Assembly (NCBI GenBank): GCA_001897355.1
Contig: MKST01000011.1
Span: 816,600-880,599 of the forward strand
Direction: 5' to 3'
DNA length: 64,000 bases
Origin: Solirubrobacterales bacterium 67-14
Lineage (GTDB): Bacteria; Actinomycetota; Thermoleophilia; Solirubrobacterales; 70-9
Part shown: one piece after another, positions 32,994-42,013 of the stretch
Layout: every line of letters starts with the position of its first letter
How positions within the stretch are numbered: position 1 is the first letter of the stretch
Program-made: the position numbers and the translations under genes
Notes under the pieces: generated by a model
The model's database searches: none
Seen by the model: the letters and a program-made list of their open reading frames with translations, nothing else
What the model was told of the DNA's origin: nothing

Positions 32994-35105
32994 TTACGCT
33001 TCGGCACCTGCCTTGGCGCCGGAACGGGTTTCCGCGATCTCTTCGGCGATGCTGGCCGGCACCTCTTCGTAGCGCTCGAACTGCATCGTGTACTGGGCCC
33101 GGCCCTGGGTCGAGGATCGCAGGTCGGTCGCGTAACCGAACATCTCGCTGAGCGGCACGTAGGCCTGCACGGCCAGCGCGTTACCGCGCTGCTCCTGGCC
33201 CTGGACCTTGCCGCGTCGCCTCGAAAGGTCGCCGATCACGTCGCCGAGGTAATCCTCGGGAGTGGTGACCTCGACCGCCATGACCGGCTCGAGCAGGGTC
33301 GGGCTGGCCTTGCGGGCAGCTTCCTGGAGGGCCATGGAACCGGCGATCTTGAAGGCCATTTCCGAGGAGTCGACGTCGTGGTAGGAGCCGTCGATCAGCT
33401 CGACCTTCACGTCGACCATCGGGTAGCCGGCCTTGACGCCGTTCTCGAGGGCTTCCTTGATGCCCTGCTGGACCGCCGGGATGTACTCGGTCGGGATGAC
33501 GCCGCCCTTGATCTTGTTGTCGAAGATGAAACCTTCGCCCGGGGCCGGCTCGATGTTGATGACCGCGTGGCCGTACTGGCCGCGACCACCGGTCTGGCGG
33601 GCGAACTTGCCGCTGACCTTGGGGACTTCCTTGCGGATCGTCTCGCGGTAGGCGACCTGCGGCTTGCCGACGTTGGCCTCGACGTTGAACTCGCGGATCA
33701 TGCGGTCGACCAGCACCTCGAGGTGCAGCTCGCCCATGCCATGGATCAGCGTCTGGCCGGTCTCCTCGTCGGATTCGACGTTGAAGGTCGGGTCCTCCTC
33801 GGCCAGGCGCTGCAGCGCGGTGCCCAGCTTCTCCTGGTCGGACTTGGTCTTCGGCTCGATCGCAACGGCGATCACCGTGTCCGGGAAGTCCATCGACTCG
33901 AGCTCGATCGGGGCGTCGGGGGCCGAGAGGGTGTCACCGGTACCGGTCTGCTTGAGGCCGACGCCGGCGCAGATGTCGCCGGAGTAGACCCGCTCGATTT
34001 CTTCCCGCGAGTTGGCGTGCATCATCAGCAGGCGGCCGATGCGCTCGGTCTTGCCGGTGGTCACGTTGAGCACGCGGCCGCCGGCCTCGAGCGTGCCGGA
34101 GTAGACGCGGAAGTAGGTCAGCTTGCCGACGTACGGGTCGGCCATCACCTTGAAGGCCAGCGCCGCAAAGGGGCCGGAGTCGTCGGCCGGACGGCTGCCT
34201 TCCTCACGCTCTTCCTGACCCTTCTTCAGCGGCAGCATGCCTTCGACCGGCGGAACTTCGAGCGGCGAAGGAAGCAGGGCGACGATGGTGTCGAGCAGCG
34301 GCTGCACGCCCTTGTTCTTGAAGGATGAGCCACAGAGCACGGGGGTGACGTCGATCGCCAGGGTGGCCGCCTTGAGTGCGGCGATGATGCGGTCTTCGGC
34401 GATCTCTTCGCCTTCGAGGTAGAGCTCCATCAGCTCGTCGTCCTGGTCGGCGACGGCTTCGAGCAGCGCGGTCCGGTACTCCTCCGCCTGGTCGGCCATG
34501 TCGGCCGGGATGTCGACGACCTCGAGCTCCTGGCCCAGGTCGTCCTTGTAGATCGTCGCCTTCATGGTGACCAGGTCGATGATCCCGGCGAACTCGGCTT
34601 CGGAGCCGATCGGCAGCTGGATCGGCACGGCGTTGGCGCCGAGGCGATCCTTGATCGTGTCGACCGACATGTAGAAGTCGGCCCCGGTGCGGTCCATCTT
34701 GTTGATGTAGGCGATTCGCGGAACCGAGTACTTGTCGGCCTGGCGCCAGACGGTCTCGGACTGGGGCTCGACGCCGGCGACCGAGTCGAAGACGGCGACG
34801 GCACCGTCGAGGACGCGCAGCGAGCGCTCGACCTCGACCGTGAAGTCGACGTGGCCCGGGGTGTCGATGATGTTGATGCGGTGGCCGAGCCACTCACAGG
34901 CGGTAGCGGCCGAGGTGATCGTGATCCCTCGCTCCTGCTCCTGCTCCATCCAGTCCATCGTGGCAGCGCCCTCGTGGACCTCGCCGATCTTGTGCGAACG
35001 GCCGGTGTAGAACAGGATGCGCTCGGTCGTCGTCGTCTTACCGGCGTCGATGTGAGCCATGATCCCGATGTTGCGGGTTTTTTCAAGGGGGAAGGAGCGC
35101 GCCAC
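32994..35105 (-). CDS. fusA: Elongation factor G
   Basis: GTPase driving ribosomal translocation. It contains [18 protein letters not shown] (G1), [11 protein letters not shown] (G3) and NKMDR (G4), followed by domains II-V. The GTG at 35105 gives the family start [13 protein letters not shown] and has a purine-rich GAGAG upstream; the in-frame ATG at 35162 would add 19 unconserved residues. Length 703 residues. Unusually it does not follow rpsG: about 5 kb of unrelated genes lie between. Confidence 0.97.
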   Translation of the reverse strand: MARSFPLEKTRNIGIMAHIDAGKTTTTERILFYTGRSHKIGEVHEGAATMDWMEQEQERGITITSAATACEWLGHRINIIDTPGHVDFTVEVERSLRVLDGAVAVFDSVAGVEPQSETVWRQADKYSVPRIAYINKMDRTGADFYMSVDTIKDRLGANAVPIQLPIGSEAEFAGIIDLVTMKATIYKDDLGQELEVVDIPADMADQAEEYRTALLEAVADQDDELMELYLEGEEIAEDRIIAALKAATLAIDVTPVLCGSSFKNKGVQPLLDTIVALLPSPLEVPPVEGMLPLKKGQEEREEGSRPADDSGPFAALAFKVMADPYVGKLTYFRVYSGTLEAGGRVLNVTTGKTERIGRLLMMHANSREEIERVYSGDICAGVGLKQTGTGDTLSAPDAPIELESMDFPDTVIAVAIEPKTKSDQEKLGTALQRLAEEDPTFNVESDEETGQTLIHGMGELHLEVLVDRMIREFNVEANVGKPQVAYRETIRKEVPKVSGKFARQTGGRGQYGHAVINIEPAPGEGFIFDNKIKGGVIPTEYIPAVQQGIKEALENGVKAGYPMVDVKVELIDGSYHDVDSSEMAFKIAGSMALQEAARKASPTLLEPVMAVEVTTPEDYLGDVIGDLSRRRGKVQGQEQRGNALAVQAYVPLSEMFGYATDLRSSTQGRAQYTMQFERYEEVPASIAEEIAETRSGAKAGAEA

Positions 35106-35244
35106 TTTTTCTCTCTGGTTCCTGGAAGTTTCCGTTGCGTTACCGGTTGGCCGCCCGGCCATCTTCTGGCGGGGCCAACCTCTTTCAAATTCGACCGGCC
35201 GAACCCAGCTGGAGTCCCGCCGATGGGCTCAGGGCCAATAAAAA

Positions 35245-35263
35245 GCCCCGCAGGAAGCAGGGC
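35245..35263 (-). terminator. Possible attenuator in the fusA leader
   Basis: On the minus strand a short stem (GCCCTGC... with GCGGGGC, one mismatch, 5-nt loop) is followed by a TTTTT run (35240-35244). It lies about 135 bp upstream of the fusA start and downstream of its predicted promoter, so it would act inside the leader. The neighbouring gene points the other way, so ordinary termination of an upstream transcript is not needed here. Confidence 0.4.
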
Positions 35264-35267
35264 CGAC

Positions 35268-35311
35268 CCGAGCGACGGGCGACTATAGCAGGTAAATGGC
35301 ACCCCGATCAA
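35268..35311 (-). promoter_or_regulatory. fusA promoter
   Basis: Minus-strand -35 TTGATC (35306-35311) and -10 TATAGT (35282-35287) with an 18-bp spacer and a TGC extension. A small hairpin, CCCGTCGCTCGGG (35268-35280), starts right after the -10. The remaining part of 35106-35406 shows no gene. Confidence 0.6.
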
Positions 35312-35406
35312 CCTTGATCCCACCGCCGGACCCCCGCACGCAACCTATGCGCGACCTCTGACTGCATTAGGCTGCAACCCGCCTTGTCGCCGGAGGAGAG
35401 ACCGCG

Positions 35407-36444
35407 TTGAACCCGGAAACACCCAAACCAGAAGACCGTGAGGAATCCGCTTCCGCGGTGGGGAGTTCAGCCCGTGACCGGGCCGAGTCGCTGACCGCCA
35501 GGAAACCGGATGCTGCCGCGTCCGAAGGGGCCGATGATCAGGCCGGCAAGCCCCGGCTGACCGAGCAGCAGCGGATCGAGGCCCGGCGGGCCAGACAGGC
35601 TCGACGCCGCCGCCGGCCGGTCGAAGGGAATCCCCTCTCCAAGGGCATGCGGGCGACTGGTTTCGAGATCCGCCGCACCGCCGCGTTCATCGGCAACAGC
35701 ATCGTCGCCGGCCTGGCCGCGCTCGGCCCCGCCTTCTCGGCCGTCGGCGTCGGGCTGGTCTGGCTGATCGAACGGATCGGGGCCAGCCTCAAGGCGTTGG
35801 GCAGGCTGACCGGGCGGGCCGTCGCGAGCCTGGGCCGGGTCGTCGTCGCGCTGGACCGGGTGATCACCCCTCAGCGGGCCGCCCTGCTGGTCGCGGCGAT
35901 CGCCGCACTCTTGCTCGGCGTCTCCCAGTTCAAGGGCCTGGGCCAGATCGAGATCGGCCAGGCCGGTTATTCCGGTTTCCAGGATCTCGCCCGTGCCCCG
36001 GCGATCGACCACACCACCCCGGCCGGCGTCCACACCCGGATCCTCATACCCGTTGCCGCGGTCGCCCTGGCCGCGGTGGTCCTGATCGCGCTCGGCAGTT
36101 TGCCCGCCTATGCGAAACGGCTGGGCCGCTTCCGTCGCCTCGCCTCGATGCTCCTGGTCACGATCGGCCTGTTGAGCCTGGTCGTCGCCCTGCTGGTCGA
36201 CCTGCCGGACGCCACCGATACGACCGAGGCCTCGCTCGCCTACTCCGGCGTGAAGGCGGTCATCCTCTCCGGGTTCTGGCTGGAGCTGGCCGCCGGGGCG
36301 GCGCTGACCGTGACCGGCTTCGCTCTGCTCTTCCAGCCGGCACCGGGTCGGGCCCGCGAGCGGCGCCGCGAGAGCCGACCGGGCGCCGAACGGTCGAGTC
36401 GGTCGCGACGGGCCTCCGGGCCGGCCACCGGGAGCCACGCATGA
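35407..36444 (+). CDS. Hypothetical membrane protein, four predicted TM segments
   Basis: A 345-residue protein of unknown function. The first 80 residues are hydrophilic and charged (ADDQAGKPRLTEQQRIEAR, RRARQARRRRRPVEG type), so the N-terminus is probably cytoplasmic. A hydrophobic amphipathic stretch follows near 95-150, then about four membrane segments in residues 160-310 and a basic tail. The last 150 residues resemble the next gene product: both have a (V/L)D(V/L)PD loop and a (L/F)WLEL segment before the final TM. The stop overlaps the next start as ATGA, implying one operon. Confidence 0.75.
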   Translation: MNPETPKPEDREESASAVGSSARDRAESLTARKPDAAASEGADDQAGKPRLTEQQRIEARRARQARRRRRPVEGNPLSKGMRATGFEIRRTAAFIGNSIVAGLAALGPAFSAVGVGLVWLIERIGASLKALGRLTGRAVASLGRVVVALDRVITPQRAALLVAAIAALLLGVSQFKGLGQIEIGQAGYSGFQDLARAPAIDHTTPAGVHTRILIPVAAVALAAVVLIALGSLPAYAKRLGRFRRLASMLLVTIGLLSLVVALLVDLPDATDTTEASLAYSGVKAVILSGFWLELAAGAALTVTGFALLFQPAPGRARERRRESRPGAERSSRSRRASGPATGSHA

Positions 36445-36941
36445 CCGGCCGTCTCGCCGCGATCACCGCGCTGCTCGGCGCGGCCGTCGTGATCCTCTCC
36501 CAGATGGTCACCGCATACTCGCTCCAGAACGAGCTCGGCGAGGTGCTGGACACGGTCACCCTGCTCTCGAAGCACGGCGTGATCACCGCGATCATCGGCC
36601 TGGTTGCCGCGCTCGCCACGATCTACGCGGTTGCGGCCGGCAATCGCTCGGCCAGCATCGTGGTCATCGGCATGGGTGTCGCGGTGATCCTGATCTTCCT
36701 CTTCGTCGATGTCCCTGACATCGGCAGCACCGGCATGTTCAACACGCCGACCGCCGGCAACCTCGACGCCACCGCCAAGGCGGAGGCGGGACTCTGGCTG
36801 GAGCTGGTCGGGGGCGTGATCCTGATCCTGGGAGGCCTGGCCCTGCGCACCCTGAACGAGGAACAACTCAGATCGATCGGACCGCGGATCTCGGGAGAGT
36901 CCGCCGAAGCAGCGTCCGTCAAGAAGGAGAATGCCCCCTAG
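36441..36941 (+). CDS. Hypothetical membrane protein related to its upstream neighbour
   Basis: A 166-residue protein with four predicted TM segments (about 4-24, 47-67, 72-92, 117-137). An extracytoplasmic loop with FVDVPDIGSTGMFN lies between TM3 and TM4, and LWLELVGGVILILGG forms TM4. It is similar in layout to the C-terminal half of the upstream product, as if from a tandem duplication. The next gene starts immediately after its stop (TAG then ATG). Confidence 0.75.
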   Translation: MTGRLAAITALLGAAVVILSQMVTAYSLQNELGEVLDTVTLLSKHGVITAIIGLVAALATIYAVAAGNRSASIVVIGMGVAVILIFLFVDVPDIGSTGMFNTPTAGNLDATAKAEAGLWLELVGGVILILGGLALRTLNEEQLRSIGPRISGESAEAASVKKENAP

Positions 36942-38138
36942 ATGAACCCGTCTCGTCCCCGCCTGCCCCGTCCGCAGCTGATCCGCTTTGCCGTTCTCGT
37001 CGCCGCCGTCACCTTGACCGCCGCCCTCTTGGTCGCCGGCTGCGGCGGCAGCGACGATGACCAATGGAAGGACGAGACGATCTCGATCGGCTCGCTGTTC
37101 TCGACTACCGGTGACGGCGTGCCGTTCGGCCCGCAGCAGGTCAAGGGCGCCCAGCTCGCCGTCGATGAGATCAACGATGACGACGACGGGATCAACGGCG
37201 CCGAGCTGACCCTCACCCAGCGTGACGACGCTTCTGACCCCGCCACCTCGGCCAAGGAGATGAAGTCGCTGATCGGCGAGCAGCAGGTGATGGCCGTGCT
37301 CGGCCCGACCTTCTCGAACTCGGCGGCCGAGGCCGATCCGGTCGCCAACCAGGAGCAGACCCCGGTCCTGGCCGTCTCCAACACCGGCCCTGGCATCGTC
37401 GGCGACTGCGACTACCCCTGCGATTTCATCTTCCGTGACTCGCTCGGCGAGGCCACCGCGATCCCGGCCAACGTGAAGAACTTGGTCGCAGGCAACAAGC
37501 CGACCCGGGCCCTGGTGCTCTACGCGCCGGATGACGACTTCGGCAAAACATCCGCCCAGACCGCGGCGAAGGCGTTCCAGGAGGCCGGCGTGAGGACGGT
37601 CTCCGGGGAGACCGGGCGGCTGAAGAACCTGCTCGGCACCAAGCCGGGTGTGGTGATGATCACCGCTTCATCCGGTGAGACCGGTTCGGAAGTGGTCCAG
37701 AAGCTGCGCGGCGAGGGCTACCGTGGCCCGATCGGCGGCGGCAACGCCTTCAACTCGCCGCTGGTCGCGAAGAGCCTCGGCAAGGTCGGCAAGGGCGTCC
37801 AGTCCGCTTCCGCCTGGTACGCGGGCAACGCGTCAGAGGAGAACCAGGAGTTCATCGCCAGCTACCAGAGCAAGTACGGCGAGGCACCAGACCAGTTCGC
37901 CGCCCAGGCCTACACCGGGGTCAAGCTCCTGGCCGAAGCCGCCGAGGACGCCGACCTCGGCTTCGACGACCTCGCCGCCGACCGGAAGGCGCTCAAGGCC
38001 TCACTGGAGAAGGTCAGCGAGGAAACTCCGCTCGGCCAGTTCAGCTTCACCCCCGACCATGACGTCAACCAGCCGATCTGGATCGTCGCCATGGACGGCA
38101 AGGGCGGCTACACCCTGGTCGAGAAGGTCAACCCTTAG
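36942..38138 (+). CDS. Branched-chain amino acid-type solute-binding lipoprotein
   Basis: Periplasmic-binding-protein type I (LivK/Leu-Ile-Val) family, 398 residues. A signal peptide ends in the lipobox LVAGC, so it is probably lipid-anchored outside the membrane. The mature part opens with ISIGSLFSTTGDG and includes DEINDDDDGINGAELTLTQRDD, both typical. No permease or ATPase genes are nearby. It is cotranscribed with two membrane proteins of unknown role, so it may sense rather than transport. Substrate unknown. Confidence 0.85.
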   Translation: MNPSRPRLPRPQLIRFAVLVAAVTLTAALLVAGCGGSDDDQWKDETISIGSLFSTTGDGVPFGPQQVKGAQLAVDEINDDDDGINGAELTLTQRDDASDPATSAKEMKSLIGEQQVMAVLGPTFSNSAAEADPVANQEQTPVLAVSNTGPGIVGDCDYPCDFIFRDSLGEATAIPANVKNLVAGNKPTRALVLYAPDDDFGKTSAQTAAKAFQEAGVRTVSGETGRLKNLLGTKPGVVMITASSGETGSEVVQKLRGEGYRGPIGGGNAFNSPLVAKSLGKVGKGVQSASAWYAGNASEENQEFIASYQSKYGEAPDQFAAQAYTGVKLLAEAAEDADLGFDDLAADRKALKASLEKVSEETPLGQFSFTPDHDVNQPIWIVAMDGKGGYTLVEKVNP

Positions 38139-38160
38139 TAGTAGCGGCCGCCAGTCGCAA

Positions 38161-38211
38161 GCCGGTGACGCAGGTCTTGCGTCGAATCGACACAAGACCT
38201 GCGTCACCGGC
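38161..38211. terminator. Bidirectional terminator
   Basis: A perfect 19-bp inverted repeat (38161-38179 with 38193-38211, arm GCCGGTGACGCAGGTCTTG) with a 13-nt loop. It lies exactly between the convergent solute-binding gene and the CU044_5270-like gene, ending 2 bp before the latter's stop. Confidence 0.85.
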
Positions 38212-38213
38212 TC

Positions 38214-39356
38214 TCACCATTTGGCCTTGTCCATCGCGGCCGCCGTCCTCAACTCCAGGGCGTCCGACGTGAACCAGATGGCCGGGGAATCGTCTTCGCC
38301 CAGGACGATCCGTGTCTCGAGCACGCTGCCGCTTTGGGGGTCGATCAGGATCTCGAACTGGGCTGACCGTTCGCCGTCGGCGACGATGCGTGCTTCGTCC
38401 TCGCTGAGGTCCATCGACGTGGAGATCAGGATCCCCTCCTGTCCCCCATCGGTTTTCGCCTGGCCTTCGTTCGCCACTTCCACCTTGGCGCTGCCGTCGT
38501 TCCGGTACCAGCCGGGGGCGGTAGCGATCAACTCGTAGAGCGTGGATCGCTGATCGCCGGTCAGAGGAGCTTCCATGAGCAGGTTGGAGAGGCTCATCAG
38601 CACGGCGAAATCCGAGCCGAGAACCTTGGTGGAAGGCCCCGCTCCTTGGCTCCGGTCGGCCAGGCGCCTGGCCACCGCGCCGCGAATGTCCGCCAGGGCG
38701 GGGTCAGGATCGTCCGGGATCGCCTTCAGTCCGCGAAAGCTGAAGATGGCGCGCCAGCTTTCGGCCAAGGTCACCCGTTGGTCAATCGAATCCTCGGCAT
38801 CGAAGGGCGTGAGGTTCGGGGTCCTGTGGATCACGTCACCGTCAATGCTCGACGAGCTCTCGCTGTACCCGTTGATCCGGAAGCCGCGGCCGTTGGGACC
38901 GATCCATTCTTCGATCGCATCCCGCTGGACCCCGCCCGGATTGTAGGAATCCCCGATCTTCGATTCATCGACCCAGGTCGTGACCCGGTAGTAGAGGGCC
39001 TCCCCCGTTCCGGGCACCAGTGAAGCCTGGTTGCTCGCCGAATCGGCCGTGACGTCGAGGACTTCGGAAGCAGACGCCGAGGCGAGGCCGGCCAGGCCGG
39101 TGGCGTCCCGGTCCGAACTCTCGTGGATCCCGAACACGGTGATCCCGACGGCCAAGACGGCCAGGACGCCGACCGAGACGACCCGTCGCGGCCCCCGGCG
39201 CTTGGCCCCGGTCGCCACGTGGACCAATCCGTCGTCCGCCGCCTCGATGCCATCGACAATCCGGTCCCAGAGAGCTTCCGACTCAGCCTTGCTGAGTTCG
39301 ACGGCTCCTGTCCGTTGACGCACAATCCGGTCGACCTTTTCGTGGGAAACGCTCAT
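38214..39356 (-). CDS. CU044_5270-like membrane protein, partner of the ECF sigma factor
   Basis: A 380-residue protein with a hydrophilic N-terminus (residues 1-55), one TM segment (about 58-80, VVSVGVLAVLAVGITVFGI) and a long extracytoplasmic domain. The outer domain has the YYRVTTWVDE and W.G..GR pattern of actinobacterial CU044_5270-family proteins. Its start overlaps the sigma-factor stop by 4 bp. By position and topology it is a likely membrane regulator of that sigma factor, although no zinc-binding anti-sigma motif is seen. The regulatory role is inferred. Confidence 0.75.
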   Translation of the reverse strand: MSVSHEKVDRIVRQRTGAVELSKAESEALWDRIVDGIEAADDGLVHVATGAKRRGPRRVVSVGVLAVLAVGITVFGIHESSDRDATGLAGLASASASEVLDVTADSASNQASLVPGTGEALYYRVTTWVDESKIGDSYNPGGVQRDAIEEWIGPNGRGFRINGYSESSSSIDGDVIHRTPNLTPFDAEDSIDQRVTLAESWRAIFSFRGLKAIPDDPDPALADIRGAVARRLADRSQGAGPSTKVLGSDFAVLMSLSNLLMEAPLTGDQRSTLYELIATAPGWYRNDGSAKVEVANEGQAKTDGGQEGILISTSMDLSEDEARIVADGERSAQFEILIDPQSGSVLETRIVLGEDDSPAIWFTSDALELRTAAAMDKAKW

Positions 39357-39961
39357 TTGGTCCCTTCCTGTTGCTGAAGATGGGCGAGGGAACTCCGGAG
39401 CCGGCGACGGGCCCGAAAGACCCTGACCTTCGCGGCAGTGGCGTTGATCTGAAGTGCCTGCGCAACCTCTTTGAGATCCAGGCCTTCGACCACGTGAAGG
39501 AGGATCGCCGCGCGCTCACCTTCCGGAAGGTCGTTGATCGCCTGCTCGATCTCCCCTGCCTGCCGCTCCAAATCGATCCGGTCCGGAAGCGCGGCCAGCT
39601 CGCCGTCCTCTTCCCCGGCCGGTTTCGGCTGGTCAAGCCCGACCGCCGCGTGGCGCTTCTCGTTTCGGTGCCAGCGACGAATCAGGTTGGTGGCGATCCC
39701 GAGCAGCCAACTGGTTTCGCTGCCTCGCGACGGATCGAATGAGGCCCGGGATCGGTTGGCCTCGATGAAGGTGTCGGAAACGACATCCATCGCCGCGTCC
39801 CTCCCGACCCGGCTGGCCGCATAGCGGAAGACGAGATCGCGGTTCCGCTCGTAGAGGCCACGCAGCCATTCCCGGTCGCCCGGTTCCCTCGGCCCAGACA
39901 CCGCCCCAGGACTCTCCCTCAAGTTTGAACCGGACAAGACACTCACAAAAGGTATTGCCAA
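39353..39961 (-). CDS. ECF-type RNA polymerase sigma factor
   Basis: A 202-residue sigma-70 family protein of the extracytoplasmic-function class. The sigma-2 region contains DLVFRYAASRVGRDAAMDVVSDTF and the sigma-4 helix-turn-helix contains DLKEVAQALQINATAAKVRV. The start is uncertain: TTG at 39961 or GTG at 39946; both precede region 2. It is cotranscribed with the membrane protein downstream and reads toward fusA. Its target promoters are unknown. Confidence 0.9.
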   Translation of the reverse strand: MAIPFVSVLSGSNLRESPGAVSGPREPGDREWLRGLYERNRDLVFRYAASRVGRDAAMDVVSDTFIEANRSRASFDPSRGSETSWLLGIATNLIRRWHRNEKRHAAVGLDQPKPAGEEDGELAALPDRIDLERQAGEIEQAINDLPEGERAAILLHVVEGLDLKEVAQALQINATAAKVRVFRARRRLRSSLAHLQQQEGTK

Positions 39962-40007
39962 GACCCGACAACCCGGTTACATCGACCACCAGGCACCACG
40001 TGCACGA

Positions 40008-40035
40008 AAAAGGGCGGCTCTGAGGCCGCCCTTTT
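40008..40035 (-). terminator. rpsL-rpsG terminator
   Basis: An 11-bp stem (AAAAGGGCGGC with GCCGCCCTTTT, 6-nt loop) lies 20 bp past the rpsG stop. It ends the rpsL-rpsG transcript before the sigma-factor gene, so fusA cannot simply be served by readthrough. Confidence 0.85.
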
Positions 40036-40054
40036 CAAGTCTTGTACTCGCCTG

Positions 40055-40525
40055 CTACCAGCGGTAGTGGGCGAAAGCCTTATTGGCTTGAGCCATGCGG
40101 AAGATGTCGTCCTTCCGCTTGTACGCGTTGCCCTGCTGCTTGATCGCGTCGAGGATCTCGTTGGCGAGACGCTCGGACATCGAGTATTCGCTGCGGGCGC
40201 GGGCGAAGTCAACCAGCCAGCGGACCGCGAGGGTGCGGGCGCGGCGGGAGGGAACTTCGACCGGAACCTGGTAGGTGGCGCCGCCGACGCGGCGGGAGCG
40301 GACCTCGAGGGCCGGGGTGAGCTGCTTGATCGCCTCTTCGAGGGTCTCGACGGCGTCCTCGCCTGAACGCTCGCCGACCAGGGCGAGGGCGTCGTAGACG
40401 ATCCGTTCGGCGGTGGACTTCTTGCCGTCGCGCATCACCTTGTTGATGATCTGCTGGACCAGCTTGCTGCGGTACTTGGTGTCCGCGTCGAGCGGACGGA
40501 TCACGGCTGCGTTACGACGGGCCAT
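40055..40525 (-). CDS. rpsG: 30S ribosomal protein S7
   Basis: Nucleates the 30S head and, in E. coli, represses the str operon. The segments [20 protein letters not shown] and [14 protein letters not shown] are conserved. Length 156 residues. It shares one base with rpsL. fusA, the normal next gene, is 5 kb away. Confidence 0.98.
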   Translation of the reverse strand: MARRNAAVIRPLDADTKYRSKLVQQIINKVMRDGKKSTAERIVYDALALVGERSGEDAVETLEEAIKQLTPALEVRSRRVGGATYQVPVEVPSRRARTLAVRWLVDFARARSEYSMSERLANEILDAIKQQGNAYKRKDDIFRMAQANKAFAHYRW

Positions 40526-40920
40526 CAGCTCGCCTTTACTCCGTAGCGGGAGCGGGCCTGCTTGCGGTCGGAAACGCCGGCCGCATCCAGGGTGCCCCGG
40601 ACAACCTTGTAACGAACGCCCGGCAGGTCCTTGACTCGGCCGCCTCGGATGAGGACGACGGAGTGCTCCTGCAGGTTGTGCCCTTCACCGGGGATGTACG
40701 CGGTGACTTCCATGCCGTGGGCGAGGCGCACACGGGCGATCTTCCGCAGAGCCGAGTTCGGCTTCTTCGGGGTCACGGTGGCAACACGGGTGCAGACGCC
40801 ACGACGCTGCGGTGCGGCGACCTTCTTCTTGTTGCCCTGCCCGGACTTGAGACCCGGGGTGGTCACTTTCTTCTTGGGCTTCTTGCGGCCCTTGCGTACG
40901 AGTTGGTTGGTATTAGGCAC
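40525..40920 (-). CDS. rpsL: 30S ribosomal protein S12
   Basis: Decoding-site protein. It starts [14 protein letters not shown] from a GTG and includes [15 protein letters not shown] and [18 protein letters not shown]. The wild-type lysine context TPKKPNS is intact, so no streptomycin-resistance change is seen at that site. Length 131 residues. Confidence 0.98.
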   Translation of the reverse strand: MPNTNQLVRKGRKKPKKKVTTPGLKSGQGNKKKVAAPQRRGVCTRVATVTPKKPNSALRKIARVRLAHGMEVTAYIPGEGHNLQEHSVVLIRGGRVKDLPGVRYKVVRGTLDAAGVSDRKQARSRYGVKAS

Positions 40921-40948
40921 GGCGGGGGATACTACACGTCCTTTGAAC

Positions 40949-41593
40949 TTGGCGTCATCTCACCTTGATAACGGGCATCCCGCTGCTGACCCGGAAAACC
41001 GGCCCTGGCTGGCGATCGATGTCGACGGCGTGATCAGCCTGTTCGGTTTCGACTCTCCGCCCCCGCCCGAGACCGCCCGCTGGGAGTTGATCGATGGCAC
41101 ACCGCACTGCCTTTCGATCGCCGCCGCAGAGCGGATCCAGCGGCTTTCCGACCGTTTCGAGCTGGTCTGGGCAACCGGCTGGCAGGACCGAGCCAACGAC
41201 CGTCTTGCCTTGCTCACCGGGATCGGCCCCCTGCCGGTGATCGAGTTCGACGCCCATCGCAGTCCGGGGGAAGCAGACGGACCCGATGGTTCGGCGGCCG
41301 TCGCCGGTGAGCCGGGTGCCGCGGCTGGAACCACCGCGGCCCATTGGAAGCTAGACGCGGTGACGAGGTTCTGTGGAAATCGCGCGCTCGCTTGGATCGA
41401 CGATTCCTTCGACACCAGCTGCTTCGAGTGGGCCGCCTCCCGCGAGGCGGCCGGGATCCCCACCCTGCTGGTCCCGACCGAGCCGGAGATAGGCTTCGAG
41501 GAAGCCCAGGCGGCGGTCGTCGCCGATTGGGCCGATTCGCTCGGCGACACTGCCGATCCGGCGACACCCGGCCTCGGTCACGCAGCCGATTAG
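40949..41593 (+). CDS. HAD-like hydrolase-fold protein
   Basis: A protein of about 214 residues. The N-terminal [11 protein letters not shown] motif supplies the HAD nucleophile pattern Dx[12 protein letters not shown] resembles HAD motif II, and LAWIDDSFD supplies the motif IV acidic pair. A linker rich in Gly, Ala and Pro sits in the middle. No ATG precedes the first motif; TTG codons at 40943 and 40949 are the candidates, placing the start 23-29 bp from the divergent rpsL start. Substrate unknown; related proteins are often annotated only as HAD-domain proteins. Confidence 0.75.
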   Translation: MASSHLDNGHPAADPENRPWLAIDVDGVISLFGFDSPPPPETARWELIDGTPHCLSIAAAERIQRLSDRFELVWATGWQDRANDRLALLTGIGPLPVIEFDAHRSPGEADGPDGSAAVAGEPGAAAGTTAAHWKLDAVTRFCGNRALAWIDDSFDTSCFEWAASREAAGIPTLLVPTEPEIGFEEAQAAVVADWADSLGDTADPATPGLGHAAD

Positions 41594-41629
41594 CTTCCGG
41601 CGACCGGCCCGATTATCTACACTGGATGG

Positions 41630-41950
41630 ATGGAGGGGTACTGGCCTGTCTTGTTCATGTTGATCGCGCTGAAGATTCCGGCGATCGCGATGATCTGGCT
41701 GCTCTACTGGGCATCCACGAACGAACAGGACGATGGAGTGCTCGACGAGGGCGAGGACAACGGCGGCCGCCGCAAGCGTCCGCGGCCTTTCCTGCCGCGC
41801 GGTCCGCGCCGTGATCCGCATGGTGGCGGAGCCGTGAAACCGGTCCCGCGACGCTCCCGCACCCCGGAACCGGTGGTCGCCCAGCGCACACGATCCGGCT
41901 CACGCACGCTCGAACCGGCCCGGGCCCGCGAGCGCGAACACGTTTCCTGA
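41630..41950 (+). CDS. Small single-pass membrane protein
   Basis: A 106-residue protein starting MEGYWPVLFMLIALKIPAI. One TM helix (about residues 5-27) is followed by an acidic patch and a long basic, Pro/Arg-rich cytoplasmic tail (RPRPFLPRGPRR type). It lies 36 bp after the HAD-like gene on the same strand and is probably cotranscribed. No family is recognised. Confidence 0.65.
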   Translation: MEGYWPVLFMLIALKIPAIAMIWLLYWASTNEQDDGVLDEGEDNGGRRKRPRPFLPRGPRRDPHGGGAVKPVPRRSRTPEPVVAQRTRSGSRTLEPARAREREHVS

Positions 41951-42013
41951 CGATCGTCCCGGCGGCCTCCCGCTTTTCTTGGCGTTCTACCCGAGCCTGG
42001 CTGCTCCTCCCTC

